NCBI GenBank assembly: GCA_942159475.1
Contig: OW804096.1
Coordinates: 40,671,744 to 40,735,743, forward strand
Length of the DNA: 64,000 nt
Reading direction: 5' to 3'
From: Sthenelais limicola
Taxonomy: Eukaryota; Annelida; Polychaeta; Phyllodocida; Sigalionidae
Shown one piece after another: positions 1 to 11,111 of the stretch (positions are counted from its first letter, which is position 1; each line of letters starts with the position of its first letter). The notes below the pieces were generated by a model. The model searched no databases, was not told where the DNA came from, and was given only the letters and a program-made list of their open reading frames with translations. A program made the position numbers and the translations under genes.

Positions 1-98
1 ACTCCCCAATACGCAATTGCCTATGTATATAGTCTTGTCAATACATGGAATAAAATAATCCTAACTATTGCAACACTAATCTAGCTCTTTTATAGATG

Positions 99-828
99 TG
101 ATGTGTTGTAGGAAAATGAGTCAAAAGTCGCAAAAAAATGGATTTTGAGATATCATCATATCTGAAAAGATGAGATCAAGCGGACAGCTGGACATCTAAT
201 AAGTATCTATATTTCAAATTTGATATTTTTATTTTTGAAAAAAGGCTGCAATATTTCTGGGTGGGTATTTATCAGTAAAGTAGCCTAAGTAAATTTACTC
301 CATAGGATGACCTTCAAAACCCAAGAATATATTCAATACACTGTTCTGATTGGTACATGTATTCATATGTAATGACCCAGTGTGTGTTCGAGGAGGAGAA
401 TCAAGGGACAAATAAGAAACAAGTTCAAATTGTATTAACTCCGGATTTATTTCGTATGAGAAGAATATGTCATTGATTTAGTAGAAATACATAAATGGTG
501 TCTGTGATGAACATACTGTTCTTATACATGAAGATGTAATGGAATAATGGAAAGAAGTAGTTAATGATAATTGTCTCCCTCTAGTGGAGAGACTTTTAGG
601 CGCATAATACGCGCATATATAGCTGTAAATATCGCATGTGCGCGCCTTCTGCGCGGAGCTATTGATATGATAGTAGTATAAGAAAAGTCGGCACACTACA
701 CATATGCCTTACAGCGCTACACCCTACAAAGATCAGAACATTCCAACAGAGAGATCTTGTGAATAAATCCCTTTGGAAAATATCAATTTTAGCGACCTGT
801 GACTCATTTTCATGAAATACAACACATA
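99..828. mobile_element. Putative short DNA transposon with ~35-bp inverted termini
   Basis: Bases 99-137 (TGATGTGTTGTAGGAAAATG, then AGTCAAAAGTCGC) recur in inverted form at about 791-828 with a few mismatches and a small gap. This suggests a non-autonomous inverted-repeat element of about 0.73 kb with no coding capacity. A related single end lies at 5670-5740. The target duplication is not clear, so it is not assigned to a superfamily; the two ends could also belong to different elements. Confidence 0.5.
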
Positions 829-1390
829 TACCATATGCATTTATATATATTATTTTTATCTATACATAAACGGCACAGGCAGTGATTGTATTCATCAGTC
901 AGTAACAAACCTAATACCGAAGGAACGTGACGATTCTACCCCACTTGTTGATTAATGTCCGCCTGTTGACTGATCTTGGTTAAACATCAAAGGATCCCTG
1001 AAAGGTCGCGGTGGTATTTGATATGTAACATTTTCTTTCGGTCGTCACGTACTTAATTTCCATTTGGTATATCTTCAAGAAAAGTTCGTGACATCTATGG
1101 GGTTAAATCCTATGAGTAAGCGAAATAAAAACTAACTACCTGTTGTTTGGGTACCAAAAAGAATGTACACACTGTTAAAGAATGCATAGATATTTAAGAT
1201 CTGAAACTATTTTTGAAGGTTGTAGTGATTAACAATAGAGTGACCTAAGAGGGTATGGAAATGCTAAGTATATGATAGCTTTCTCTAGTAGAGATGTACG
1301 TGTATACTGCTTTATTGGCGCTATAGTTGATATCTTTATAAAGGCTTTTACCTGGTGACCAGCCGTGAATGACAATTTATAGAGTGATTA

Positions 1391-1712
1391 GGGGATTTGC
1401 ATAGCCGCCATTTTAAATCTTGATTCGCATGGAATTATGAAACTAATGGTACAGTCTAAAACTTATAGAAAACATGTCATGTTCAGCATGAACTATTTAC
1501 CAATGTTCTAATGTCAATATCCATGTGATAAAAATGGTTCTATCACCCCATCTTTCCCATCATGCATTTGTTTTTCATAGATCATTTATACAAGTAATGA
1601 TATTGGTTGAAGCATTCTTGTAATTTTCGATAAAAAATATTTGTATGCCAGATTTGAACTGAATCCATGCCATGATGCACTGTAGCAGACATGTCTGCAG
1701 TGGCACATGCAA
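1391..1712 (+). repeat. Dispersed repeat, copy A (partner at 52240-52583)
   Basis: This segment matches 52240-52583 in reverse orientation over about 320 bp. Shared landmarks are GGGGATTTGCATAG at one end, the stretch around GGTACAGTCTAAAA, and CACTGTAGCAGACATG near the other end. The partner lies in intron 3 of the MAP2K gene. No coding capacity is seen. It is an unclassified family. Confidence 0.65.
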
Positions 1713-1993
1713 CTCACCTATTTATAGAGTGGTCAACCCTCCGGTATATGTCATACAGATTATTAATGCTATCTTATTAGCATAAATAATGGTTTTGGAA
1801 TATGATATTGATAGTTAATTACTGGTAAATGACAATTACTAATATTATGATTCGGTTATATAATATTACGTAATGCTACATATCAGCATCATTAATTATT
1901 TGATAAGGACAAAAGCCGGTGCGGGGCTGCAGGGTCAGGGATGGATATGCATGCCTATGTACTGGAGTCAAAACTAATCTTCAGGCTGCATGT

Positions 1994-2228
1994 GGGTCAA
2001 GTCTTCAGAAAATGTACAATTGACCTTCACCAATCCCCTCAAATAACCCAAATTTAAGACAAAAATCACGTTCAAAATACAGTTCAACATAACCAGACCG
2101 ATGTATTCAATGAATACAATACAGAATATACTCATATATACCTAGTATTTATCAATTTTCACTCTAATTTAGCAGAATTTGATAGATGTGTAGAATTGTA
2201 GATTTTGCATTTTCGGAAAATCTGACCC
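1994..2228 (+). mobile_element. MITE family 1, copy 1
   Basis: A 235-bp element with termini GGGTCAAGTCTTCAGAAAAT and the inverse of ATTTTCGGAAAATCTGACCC. Other copies are at 45580-45813, 48480-48712 (opposite orientation) and 49732-49954. All share the core AGAAAATGTACAATT near one end and CCTTCACCAATC just inside. There is no coding capacity and the target duplication is not resolved. Confidence 0.7.
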
Positions 2229-5200
2229 TTAGGGGTATCGAGGAAGCGAGCATTTTGACAAGAAACCACCAATCAACACAAGAAATGGCGCGCATTCACT
2301 TCCTCCATATCCGTTATACATGGAGGAACCTAAAGTCATATGTGAAAAATGAATCCTCTGGCAGCCTTGATTAAATTTAGGGTTCTTGAGCGATCTATAT
2401 GTTCAAGCCCATTTGTTAGGAGATATGGAAATGGGAAATTGCTTTTCCGACCAACGACCCCTTAAGTATCTGGTTCCAGTACAACCCAAGTAGTATACTG
2501 AAATTGGAATGATGCTCGGGCGCCCGCCTGCGTGGAACTATAACCGTCTGTCTGCGAAATGCTTGGCCACCGTTCCGACTGTCTCTAGCTACCGTACTGC
2601 CAAGTGCGATTGCATTTTTATGCTTCTCTTTCTTTGCAGAGAAGGATTTTATCTTAGGAGGCAAGCAAAGTCTATCAAGAGACCATGTGGGGTGCACTGT
2701 GATTACGGTGATTGGATGAAAGTGCCTCCATCCAGATAACACCATGTGCCCTATATCGGTCCCTCTCATTCCCTCTTTTAATGTCCGTATTTATGTATCC
2801 CTTAATACATAAAATGGTGTCGATCAATTCGGAAACACAAACACAGCGTTTAGACTATTAAGAGAAGTGGCTATATTTAGGAGGTTGGGTGCATCTGAGG
2901 TTATAACACAGAGCGCTGGAAACTTTAGAAATTCGGTGATGTATCAAAGTATTAAACAACGCAGTGATTTAGGGATAACATCGATCTGTGAAGTAACAAC
3001 CTGCGGTAAATGCATTGTTGAATCGCAAAATACCCCAAAGAGAGCAGGCTGCATCTTCTCGCTGAAGTGACTATATCTCTACTTTCTAAGCATATAGTGA
3101 CTGCAGTAATCTTGTTTTGCCAATTCTGGCCACCATTCCCAGATGACGTTCGACGTTTTCGTAATGTATATATGGACGGCGTGCTTCATATCAGAAATGG
3201 ATGTTCTCGAGGAGTGTGTTTTGGGCAGCGAACGTGATCTAAATAGAAAACCTGAAACAAGTCACCCTTCCTACCAGATATCCATTGTGTATGTAACTTT
3301 AAATCTTAATAGATGACTTGCTTAAATTATGTGGCATAACTTCGAAAGTTGGTTGCACAATTCAACTATTTTACATCAGAGAATAAACTATTGATACATG
3401 CTGTTTGACTGAAATAAAAGAAACTACGATTCTAAACGAAAGCACAAGAAATTCGCGTGGGAATTTCTATAAGATAGAAGGAGCCTGTAGTAAAGAAAGA
3501 AAGATCTCTCTCCAAAGAGGCAGATTCTTTGTCGACTATATGATGAATTATATTTCGCAAAACACTGGTGTGTATCGATCCCTTTCCCTTTATTTGAGAG
3601 ACAAGTCTAGAATATAAATTTGGTTAGAAATGCTATGATTGTCTCCTTGCCTTAGTGTCTGAATAGAGTGCCTTATTTTTTGCTGGAATTGTTACCAAGA
3701 GTCAAGCAAGCATATAACTTACTTGTCTATGAGTGAAAACGACCAGACCTTATATTGTAGAGCTGTACTGCGTGGGCCTAGTTTTAATCCATAATTATAA
3801 TTTATTAATTCCATTTCATTATACTTATGTTTTACTCAGTTCTACTACTTTTTGTTTACACATCTGCATTACACCTAAAAAATGTACAATTATGCAAAAA
3901 GGGAGCTTCAGGGTGAGGTCTCTAACAAAACAAAATGATCCCCTTGCAATGTTTATGAATATTAAGGTGTAGTGTATATGAATACTGTGTATACGGATTG
4001 TAGGAACCTGCCACTTCGCTCATTCCTATTCGTATCCTTAGCGTTTTGTAGGCTCGGGAACTTTGTATGAACCCTGTTACACAAGGAAAACATTAGCATA
4101 TTACATTGCCTACAGAATGAAATATAAAGGGTTCTACAATTTAAAAACAATTAGACAATACATGTGCACGAACGATACATTTTCATATCAGTGTTTATAT
4201 GATCAAAATGGTCAAGTCTATATTTTAGATATGCGACAATAATTGAATACCCATATTACCTAAATGCATCATATTATCTCTGGGCATACCAAGCATAACA
4301 TGACATAATGCTAAATCAACAGTGGTATTTGCTGAAGAGAGAAACATATGGGCCAATTAGGGGGGAAACTGGGACATGAACCCAGCATAAAGAAAATACC
4401 AGCGGACATTTACCCGGCATAAAGAAAATAATTTCGGTTGGATTAATATTTATTAAATCAAGAAGAGCCTCCATCGGAAATATCAGAAATATTCTGTATC
4501 ATTCTCAGTACTTGTCATATTTCATTTGGCAATTGCCTCTCATCAAGCATCCTCTTTTCACTCTGTTGTGTGTTGGGTATCATATGTGATACGCTTTGCT
4601 ATAAAATACACCCATGCAACCCCGTAGGGCAGCAGTCTGTGGAATAAGATCAACTTTGTCATGCATGACATCCGAATTGAATTTGCCTCTTATACATAAT
4701 AGAAAAAGCGAGCTCTGTACCAGTATTTCTTATCTTTTTCCGCCGGCGCTCCTCCTATTACAAATTGGAAATACCTGATCTGGCGGCATACACGGAGGGG
4801 AAGGTAGTATATTACAGATTGGTAATAAATATATATGCAAACATGATTGATGTGTGTACAGCTCCCTGTATAGATGCCTCCTTTATCTTATTAGCAAACT
4901 TCCGACCAGTTCATGGCGCTGACATAATAGCTTGTCATGTTCGAGCAACAGGATAACAGGAATAGTATGAATATTACATGTCCGAGGAGAGAAGACTTAT
5001 CATTGCTCGACCAACTTTATCCATAAATCTGTTTTCTACCAAGGTATTATGGGAGGGAAAGAGCATTCCCACTGAAATCCATGATTATCTCTATATTTAC
5101 ATGTCTGCTTTTGCAATGCGCTTATCATAATATTGTCATCAGTGCCCTAAACAGACAATGCATACGTGCACTTAAACTGTATTATAGTTGATATAACAAA

Positions 5201-5669
5201 TAGGGGTAGGATTCTCAACTTCGGCATGTATTTAGAGAATGTGATTTGGCTTAATGGTGTGTAGGGAACGGGTTTTTACTGGATAACGGGAAATTTGCAG
5301 TAAACGAGAACAATCGCTTTCGCATTATAACTTAATAGGATCATTAGTAACATGGTATGTACCACCTGTCGATATCATACTAACATGACTGGAGAGCTGT
5401 TTTGTATTACATTACAAGTTGGTATGGTTAACAAAAAGAATGTATAGGCTACTTGTAATGAGTGGCTTTTCTTTTGATATTTAAAAACGCGATCATATCA
5501 CATACAATTACGGTGTCATGATGTACAATAACTACACTGTAGATCTTTACTACTTCAATTTCCCTAAATCTAAGGCTGACAACTCACAAGTCCAGGTGTT
5601 TCGTGATCATAGCTATATATACAGACCCTGATTGCCTTATTACAAAATTTTGAAAAACGTATTATAATA

Positions 5670-5740
5670 TGTGATGTCTTTCAGGAAAATGAGTCATAAG
5701 TCGCAAAAATAGATTTTGAGATACCATTATATTAGGAAAC
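5670..5740 (+). repeat. Solo end of the 99-828 repeat family
   Basis: GTGATGTCTTTCAGGAAAAT followed by GAGTCATAAGTCGC matches the left terminus at 99-160. No matching right terminus was seen nearby, so it is probably a truncated copy. Confidence 0.5.
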
Positions 5741-7473
5741 AGCTTGTCAGCCGGACACGGCACCTGTTCGTCCAGGAGAGCGTGTCGCACCAGAGAGTGG
5801 TGGCTGGCCATAATTAATAGGCTTGAAGCCGTTATAGAACTCTAAAAGTAACTAGGATCTTATAATATAGAGTGGATAAGATAAGATTTTTTTAACAATT
5901 GCCTGCCTTCCCCCCACCGTAAACAATAGGGATATGGGATAGGGATAGGGAATGAGGGTGTGGGCCTTGCAGTTAAAATGTACAAGTGGTAATTGTATAG
6001 GTGAAACCAGTGTCTGTTACCGGGACTGAATGTAGGAAACCTTATGAATACTACTGGTGTACTTCTCCTTCTCTGTAAAATGAGTTTTGCTTGCCCCCTT
6101 TAGCTGGTGGTGCATATTTTTCTACTGGATAACAAGTACTTTGGGGGAGGAACATTTGGTTTTGATGTGTTCCTGGCTTCACTGGAACTAAAAGTGTAGT
6201 CAAATGCATTGGATTGAAGCTGGAAGCAATTTCGCACCTAAAGGCACATCAGAGTCAGGTTTTGGGATGTTATCCTTAATTCCGTTGGCAGTGGAATGGG
6301 GTAAATAAACCTCATCGACATGCCAACAAAATGTTAAGGGCATCTTATTTGGGGTTGATGATAACATTAATGACTAATGCAATCAAAACAAGATTCATTG
6401 CTACAACATGATTTTGAGCAGTTCATTGCAAAGGAACATATTTTTTTTTATTATTTTCTTTATATTTCTTAAGATTAAAGGAAATAAAACCTGCTGTAAA
6501 ATGAGCCAAGTGTGAAGGAATCTTCTAAGTTCTAAACAATGAACGCGAAAATTTTAACCAGGTAGACCATTGGTTTAGAAGTTATGTAGAAAAACTGTGC
6601 TCCACTATATGCCTGAGATGAATCAGGGTGCTCAGTAAAATGAAATATTAAGGAGAGGTCAGCAAAGAGAATCAGGTAGGGAGGTTCATGCTTCCCTAAA
6701 ATTGATACACACTCAAGTTGCATAGTCTGTCATTAGCATATGGAGAGAGCGCTATTTTTCTCAGTGCCTGGTGGACAAAATTGGTTTCGATACCATGACT
6801 TTCCCACATGCCTTATAATTCATATGTATGATGTACTCTTGAGTCAGTAAACCCTCTGCAAAGCAGCTTTTGTGGTAGTTCATTGTGATATGATTGGAAA
6901 ATTAAAACCACAGTTCCTCTCATCCGAGATTTGAATGTGCAAATATTATAAAATATCAAATGTATCTATTGTTATAAAAATGATGAAATCAATCTATAGC
7001 AATTTCTACATTACGCTACATCAGTCTTACTCTGTCTTTGAAACATATTGAAAAAAGTTGATGGATTTAATGAGACATCAATTCATGTTTAAGAGGAAAC
7101 AAATAACTGCAATCATACCACGAGGTAAAGAGAAACTCGTGTGCATAGAATGATAGGTACCTTTTGTCAGAAATTTTGAGATTGTCAACAATACGAGGCT
7201 GTATAAAATCGTCCCTGGCCTTAATTTGATTGTAATATGCATAAAAAGTCCATGTAAACTCAATAATCTTTTTTCACTCATCTTCTACTATTTACTATAT
7301 CCGTTCTTCTACTTCTTTTCGTTCTTATTTCCCTTTCATATAAAATCTCTCGCTCTCAAAGAAAGTTTGTGTCGAATTGAGATACTGTTGAAGAATCTGA
7401 ATATTTATGAAGAAATAACGGGAGTTCATCGACTCCATTGAAAACGAAGACAAAGTTATAATGGCATGACATT

Positions 7474-7501
7474 GATTCGATTCAATTCAATTCAATTCAA
7501 T
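7474..7501 (-). repeat. (TTCAA)n pentamer repeat, probable 3' tail of a retroposon
   Basis: Several TTCAA units are followed on the plus strand by TATTTTATTTCTCATTC. Read on the minus strand this is an AATAAA-like motif followed by a (TTGAA)n tail. A similar arrangement, AATAAAGAATATTTGAATTG, occurs at 55687-55715. Such tails are typical of some SINEs and CR1-like elements, but the body of an element is not recognised here. Confidence 0.4.
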
Positions 7502-8324
7502 ATTTTATTTCTCATTCAAAATCACCAACTATACACATCCCTTTCTTATTACCTCGGAAACCAGTCTTTATCGATCAAAATTAAGAACTAACAATTTAGT
7601 AATGCATAAGTAACTATGTACATATAGACTCGGAACTATGCTAGCCACGAATGAAAGAGGCAAGAAGTGAACACGCCAGATGGAAACTTGCTGTAGATCA
7701 TTTTACGTGAATTGAGTGTGCATGGGCAATCGATGGGGATTATATATATTCTACCAAGCCAAGGGCCGACGTAACTGTATATGAGGGATTTCTGCCATGA
7801 CGTCAATATAATTAATGATTGGCTGTTTAAATACTCCCTGCCCATGAACCTGCGTTGGTCCTGGTTTATATAGGCCCTACTGCAATTCTGTATACTTCAA
7901 TACGTTCCGTTGTTGCTATAGACTTTATTTATTATTAATATATTATTTAGGAAATTGATCGATCGCACGTCACCATATTCTTTATTCAGGTAAATTGTTT
8001 CAACAATATTTTATTCTGGTATTTTCGTTCTACCCTGATTCATATTAACCTTTTAATTTTTATCCGCAGTGGGTTTCACATAACTCATCACTATTAATTA
8101 CAAATATATATGTTTTTAGAAAGCAAATAATTGAAAAAAGGGAATAATCTGCGAAAAATGTACGTAGAGTACATAATAAGGAGATGGGGTGATTTTGGTA
8201 TAACTACATTGTACCTTGTTAAAGTACGACTACCGTGTAGGTGAGTGAATGGATCATAATTACTGATATCAGTCCATCTCTTCTAATTTCAATTCTTGCA
8301 TATTGTTCATTCTATGTATACGAT

Positions 8325-8740
8325 TGTAGTAGTTCTTACATTTACCACTTGGTAGCTGACCATAAAGGTCCAGTCTACTCTCTTACTACTTTACCAATAG
8401 AGGCGCTCCGCGCTTAGGTGCCTTGTATTTCTATACATCTTCTCTATTATATCTATTTCCCCTTAATCATGTTATATGTAAACCCTTTGTGTTACTCTCC
8501 TAAAGAGCTCTGTTGTCTATTCTATCCTGTACTGTTATAATCTGTGTATGTTGTTATATACACCGTGATCTTTATTTGAATCTTATGTTGTACTACCCGT
8601 TTGTGTCATGGACTAGAGTAAGCTACTCTAGCCGGATTCACGGACACAAGGGCCGTTTTCACGGACTGGAGATTAAACAGAGCTATAGGGAATTGTGCCT
8701 TGTTAAGTTGTTTATTCGGATCAAAGAGCGAATCACTACA
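8325..8740 (+). repeat. 5' LTR of the gypsy element
   Basis: 416 bp, TGTAGTAG...CACTACA. It differs from the 3' LTR by T/C at 8609 versus 19139 and C/T at 8717 versus 19247. A TATA-like GTTATATACA lies near 8552-8561 and an ATTAAA at about 8672, which could mark the promoter and polyadenylation signal; both are inference. A GTAAGC at 8618-8623 could serve as a splice donor if transcription starts upstream of it. Confidence 0.95.
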
Positions 8741-8742
8741 AT

Positions 8743-8754
8743 TGGTGCCGTGAC
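8743..8754 (+). other. Primer binding site, tRNA-His type
   Basis: TGGTGCCGTGAC begins 2 nt after the 5' LTR. Its complement is GTCACGGCACCA, which fits the acceptor end of animal tRNA-His (5' arm GCCGTGA) plus CCA. The next base departs from the usual tRNA-His sequence. Assignment rests on remembered tRNA sequence, not on a search. Confidence 0.7.
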
Positions 8755-8841
8755 CAGTTCTTGACCAGTCCTGAAGACTAAGCGCGACGGATTTGGAATA
8801 AATCCGGATTTGGTTTTTGACTTTTTGGTTCTCTTTCAGAG

Positions 8842-11103
8842 ATGGCAGCAGCGCCTGGAGCGGAAGGCGGACCCCCGCCTGGAGCGGAAGGCGGACCCCC
8901 GCCTTACCCTGCACGGACGAGCAAGCAACTTGTGCGGCCGGGCAAACTGATTGCCACTGGGACTACATTGGCAGATATGAAGTTCGATAGACAGTTCAGA
9001 CAAATTATTTTGTCTGATGTTGGTTCTGAATCTGACGAGTATAGAACTGGCCGGGAGGACCGTGCAGCCTTCACGGATTACAGATCCCCTGAAAGCGACA
9101 TGGAGTCAGACGAGGAAAGCTTGTTGAAAGCAACTCGCCTCCAGTTGTTGGGTTTACAGAGGAATTTGGCTGAAGAGAAAAGGAAGAACTTAGAGTTTGT
9201 TGCACAAATGAAACAACTCGTGTTCCAGAACCGAGAGATCCATGAAACACTGGATGTGGTGACAGAAAGGGACTCTGTATTTATTAAAAGATTGCAGATA
9301 GAGAATGAAAAGTTGAAGTGTGAAATATCTCGGGTAGACGATCATTCTCGTCTCCAGAATGTTTCTGAAGATCAGTCAGCTTCAACCCAGACTGATTCTG
9401 TGTCGTCCCCTTTTTGGGATACACTGGCGGCAGATACACGTCGGAGGAGTATGGCTCCTCTGAATACAAGTAGGTCTGCTCCTGTGTGTTCAACGTTTGC
9501 GGATCCACAAGCCGGGTTAGGAACTAGGGAAGGTAGAATGGATTTCTTTGGATCTCCAGTTGGTTTATCTGAGGATACGGCGAAGAGAGTAACATTTCGG
9601 GACCACAAAAGTTCTGGTATGTCTACTTCTTCCCCTGCTAATGGGTCGTTCAGTAAAGGAAAGGAAACACCCTCTCAGAAAAGCCCGCAGGCCAGTTTTT
9701 CTGTGACATATAGGAGTTTTAGTACTCAAACTCCGTTTGAATCTGATACGGTGCTGGTAACTGATGTGTCTGCTAGTATTGGCACTCAGACGGATGAGAC
9801 TCCTGGAGAGGAAGGGAAGAAGGATGGCACTGCAAGTTCTGGTAAGAAAAGCAGTACTGCAGGGACGGACACTGATTTCGAGAGAGGTCAGGTAAAGGGA
9901 GATGTCTACAAGCCGAAGATACGGGTTGTGGCTGGCTCTCCTGGTGATCCGTCAGATCCGAGTGATTCATCCTCTTCCTCGTCCTCTGACTCTGAATCTC
10001 CTGCCCCCAGGAAGAAAGGAAAGAAATTGAAAAAAGTAAAGTCGCGGAAAACCAAAGAGCGGTCTCGGATCGCTAAAAAAGATCGATCCCTGGTCCAGGG
10101 ATTAAGTTATGATGGAACGGACGACTCGGACTTTGGTGAGTTTGAATATACTCAGGGTCCGGGTAAGAGCAAGTACACCATGCGTCCGCCCGTCATAAAG
10201 ATGTGGGACCAAAAGGACCCTTGGCGTGTGTACCTGTCTGAGATGCGGGTAATGGCAGTTGCATGCAACTGGTCAGAGGAAGAGTTCCTGCTTCAGTTGC
10301 AGTGGGGATGCAAGCGGCAGTTGGCGGATATGGGTGATCTGCCTGCAGGTCTGTCTCTGAAGGAATTCGTTCAACACATGGATGCGAATTTCGGCGAGGT
10401 TTCTCGTATTAAAAGACAAGCGGAATTTCGTGCTTGTCGCCAGACTCCCGGACAGACTGTCCGGCAGTTTGGTAACGAGGTAGCCCGCAGAGCCAGGTAC
10501 GCTTTCGGTCAGAGAATGAATAGTACCATAGTCAATATGGCTCTTCATACTTACCTGAAAGGGTTGACTAGCTGTGAGCAGGCCAATTGGGCTCGTCTGA
10601 AGGAACCCGTAGACCTACAGGAGGCCATTCATTGGTCAGAGGTTTACGAAGGATGCCTGATGGACACTGAATCCAGTGTGGTCGTCCAAAAACTTGCTGC
10701 GCTGCCAGCTCCTGAACCAGTTCAGGAACGCGCTTTGGCTGTAAAGAAGAGAAGGTCCCGCCGCAAGTCCGGTGCTGCTGTAGCCCAGGTGATTGAGCCC
10801 CTGGATGATGATGATGTTACCTCCTCTGGTTCGGAGACTTTGGACGTGACAACCGTCATCTGTCAGGCCTTACAGGCCTATAGGGATTTCAAGAAGAAGC
10901 CTGGTGATGGCAAGACTGGACAACCCTGGAAGAAAACATTTTCTGGGCAATTCTCCAGCCGGAGAAGGGACGGACCCAGGAGATGTTACTTCTGTGGGAA
11001 GGAAGGACATATCTCTCCTGATTGTCCTACCACGAAGATTTTGAAGGAGTTGGCCGAGTCTACTAAAACTAAGGCTCCGGAAAACCCTTCACGGCCCTTA
11101 TAG
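8842..11103 (+). CDS. gag: Gag polyprotein of the gypsy element
   Basis: 753 residues. The ATG follows a strong splice-acceptor-like tract (CTCTTTCAG ending at 8839) by two bases. Visible parts: a Pro/Gly N-terminus with a 24-bp tandem duplication (PPPGAEGG repeated), a predicted coiled coil at about residues 90-150 rich in Leu and Glu, a Ser/Asp/Glu tract and Lys/Arg cluster at about 370-415, a capsid-like region at about 450-610, and one CCHC zinc knuckle CYFCGKEGHISPDC with Cys715, Cys718, His723 and Cys728. Gag packages element RNA into virus-like particles; the knuckle is the usual nucleocapsid RNA-binding motif. It is longer than a minimal gypsy Gag. It ends with TAG 8 nt before the pol ATG. 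Function is by family knowledge plus the knuckle and the context. Confidence 0.93.
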   Translation: MAAAPGAEGGPPPGAEGGPPPYPARTSKQLVRPGKLIATGTTLADMKFDRQFRQIILSDVGSESDEYRTGREDRAAFTDYRSPESDMESDEESLLKATRLQLLGLQRNLAEEKRKNLEFVAQMKQLVFQNREIHETLDVVTERDSVFIKRLQIENEKLKCEISRVDDHSRLQNVSEDQSASTQTDSVSSPFWDTLAADTRRRSMAPLNTSRSAPVCSTFADPQAGLGTREGRMDFFGSPVGLSEDTAKRVTFRDHKSSGMSTSSPANGSFSKGKETPSQKSPQASFSVTYRSFSTQTPFESDTVLVTDVSASIGTQTDETPGEEGKKDGTASSGKKSSTAGTDTDFERGQVKGDVYKPKIRVVAGSPGDPSDPSDSSSSSSSDSESPAPRKKGKKLKKVKSRKTKERSRIAKKDRSLVQGLSYDGTDDSDFGEFEYTQGPGKSKYTMRPPVIKMWDQKDPWRVYLSEMRVMAVACNWSEEEFLLQLQWGCKRQLADMGDLPAGLSLKEFVQHMDANFGEVSRIKRQAEFRACRQTPGQTVRQFGNEVARRARYAFGQRMNSTIVNMALHTYLKGLTSCEQANWARLKEPVDLQEAIHWSEVYEGCLMDTESSVVVQKLAALPAPEPVQERALAVKKRRSRRKSGAAVAQVIEPLDDDDVTSSGSETLDVTTVICQALQAYRDFKKKPGDGKTGQPWKKTFSGQFSSRRRDGPRRCYFCGKEGHISPDCPTTKILKELAESTKTKAPENPSRPL

Positions 11104-11111
11104 GAAGCGAT

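Larger units (their letters stand above)
1..8320. other. Intergenic region, no gene recognised
   Basis: No open frame here resembles a known protein family; the longest (minus strand, about 2416-2769, 117 codons) has no recognisable motif and looks like chance. The stretch is AT-rich and holds remnants of small inverted-repeat elements, listed separately. Distant exons of an unrecognised gene cannot be excluded by eye. Confidence 0.6.

Noticed and set aside
2416..2769. Minus-strand frame of 117 codons
   Set aside because: No family resemblance, no splice or promoter support, length possible by chance.
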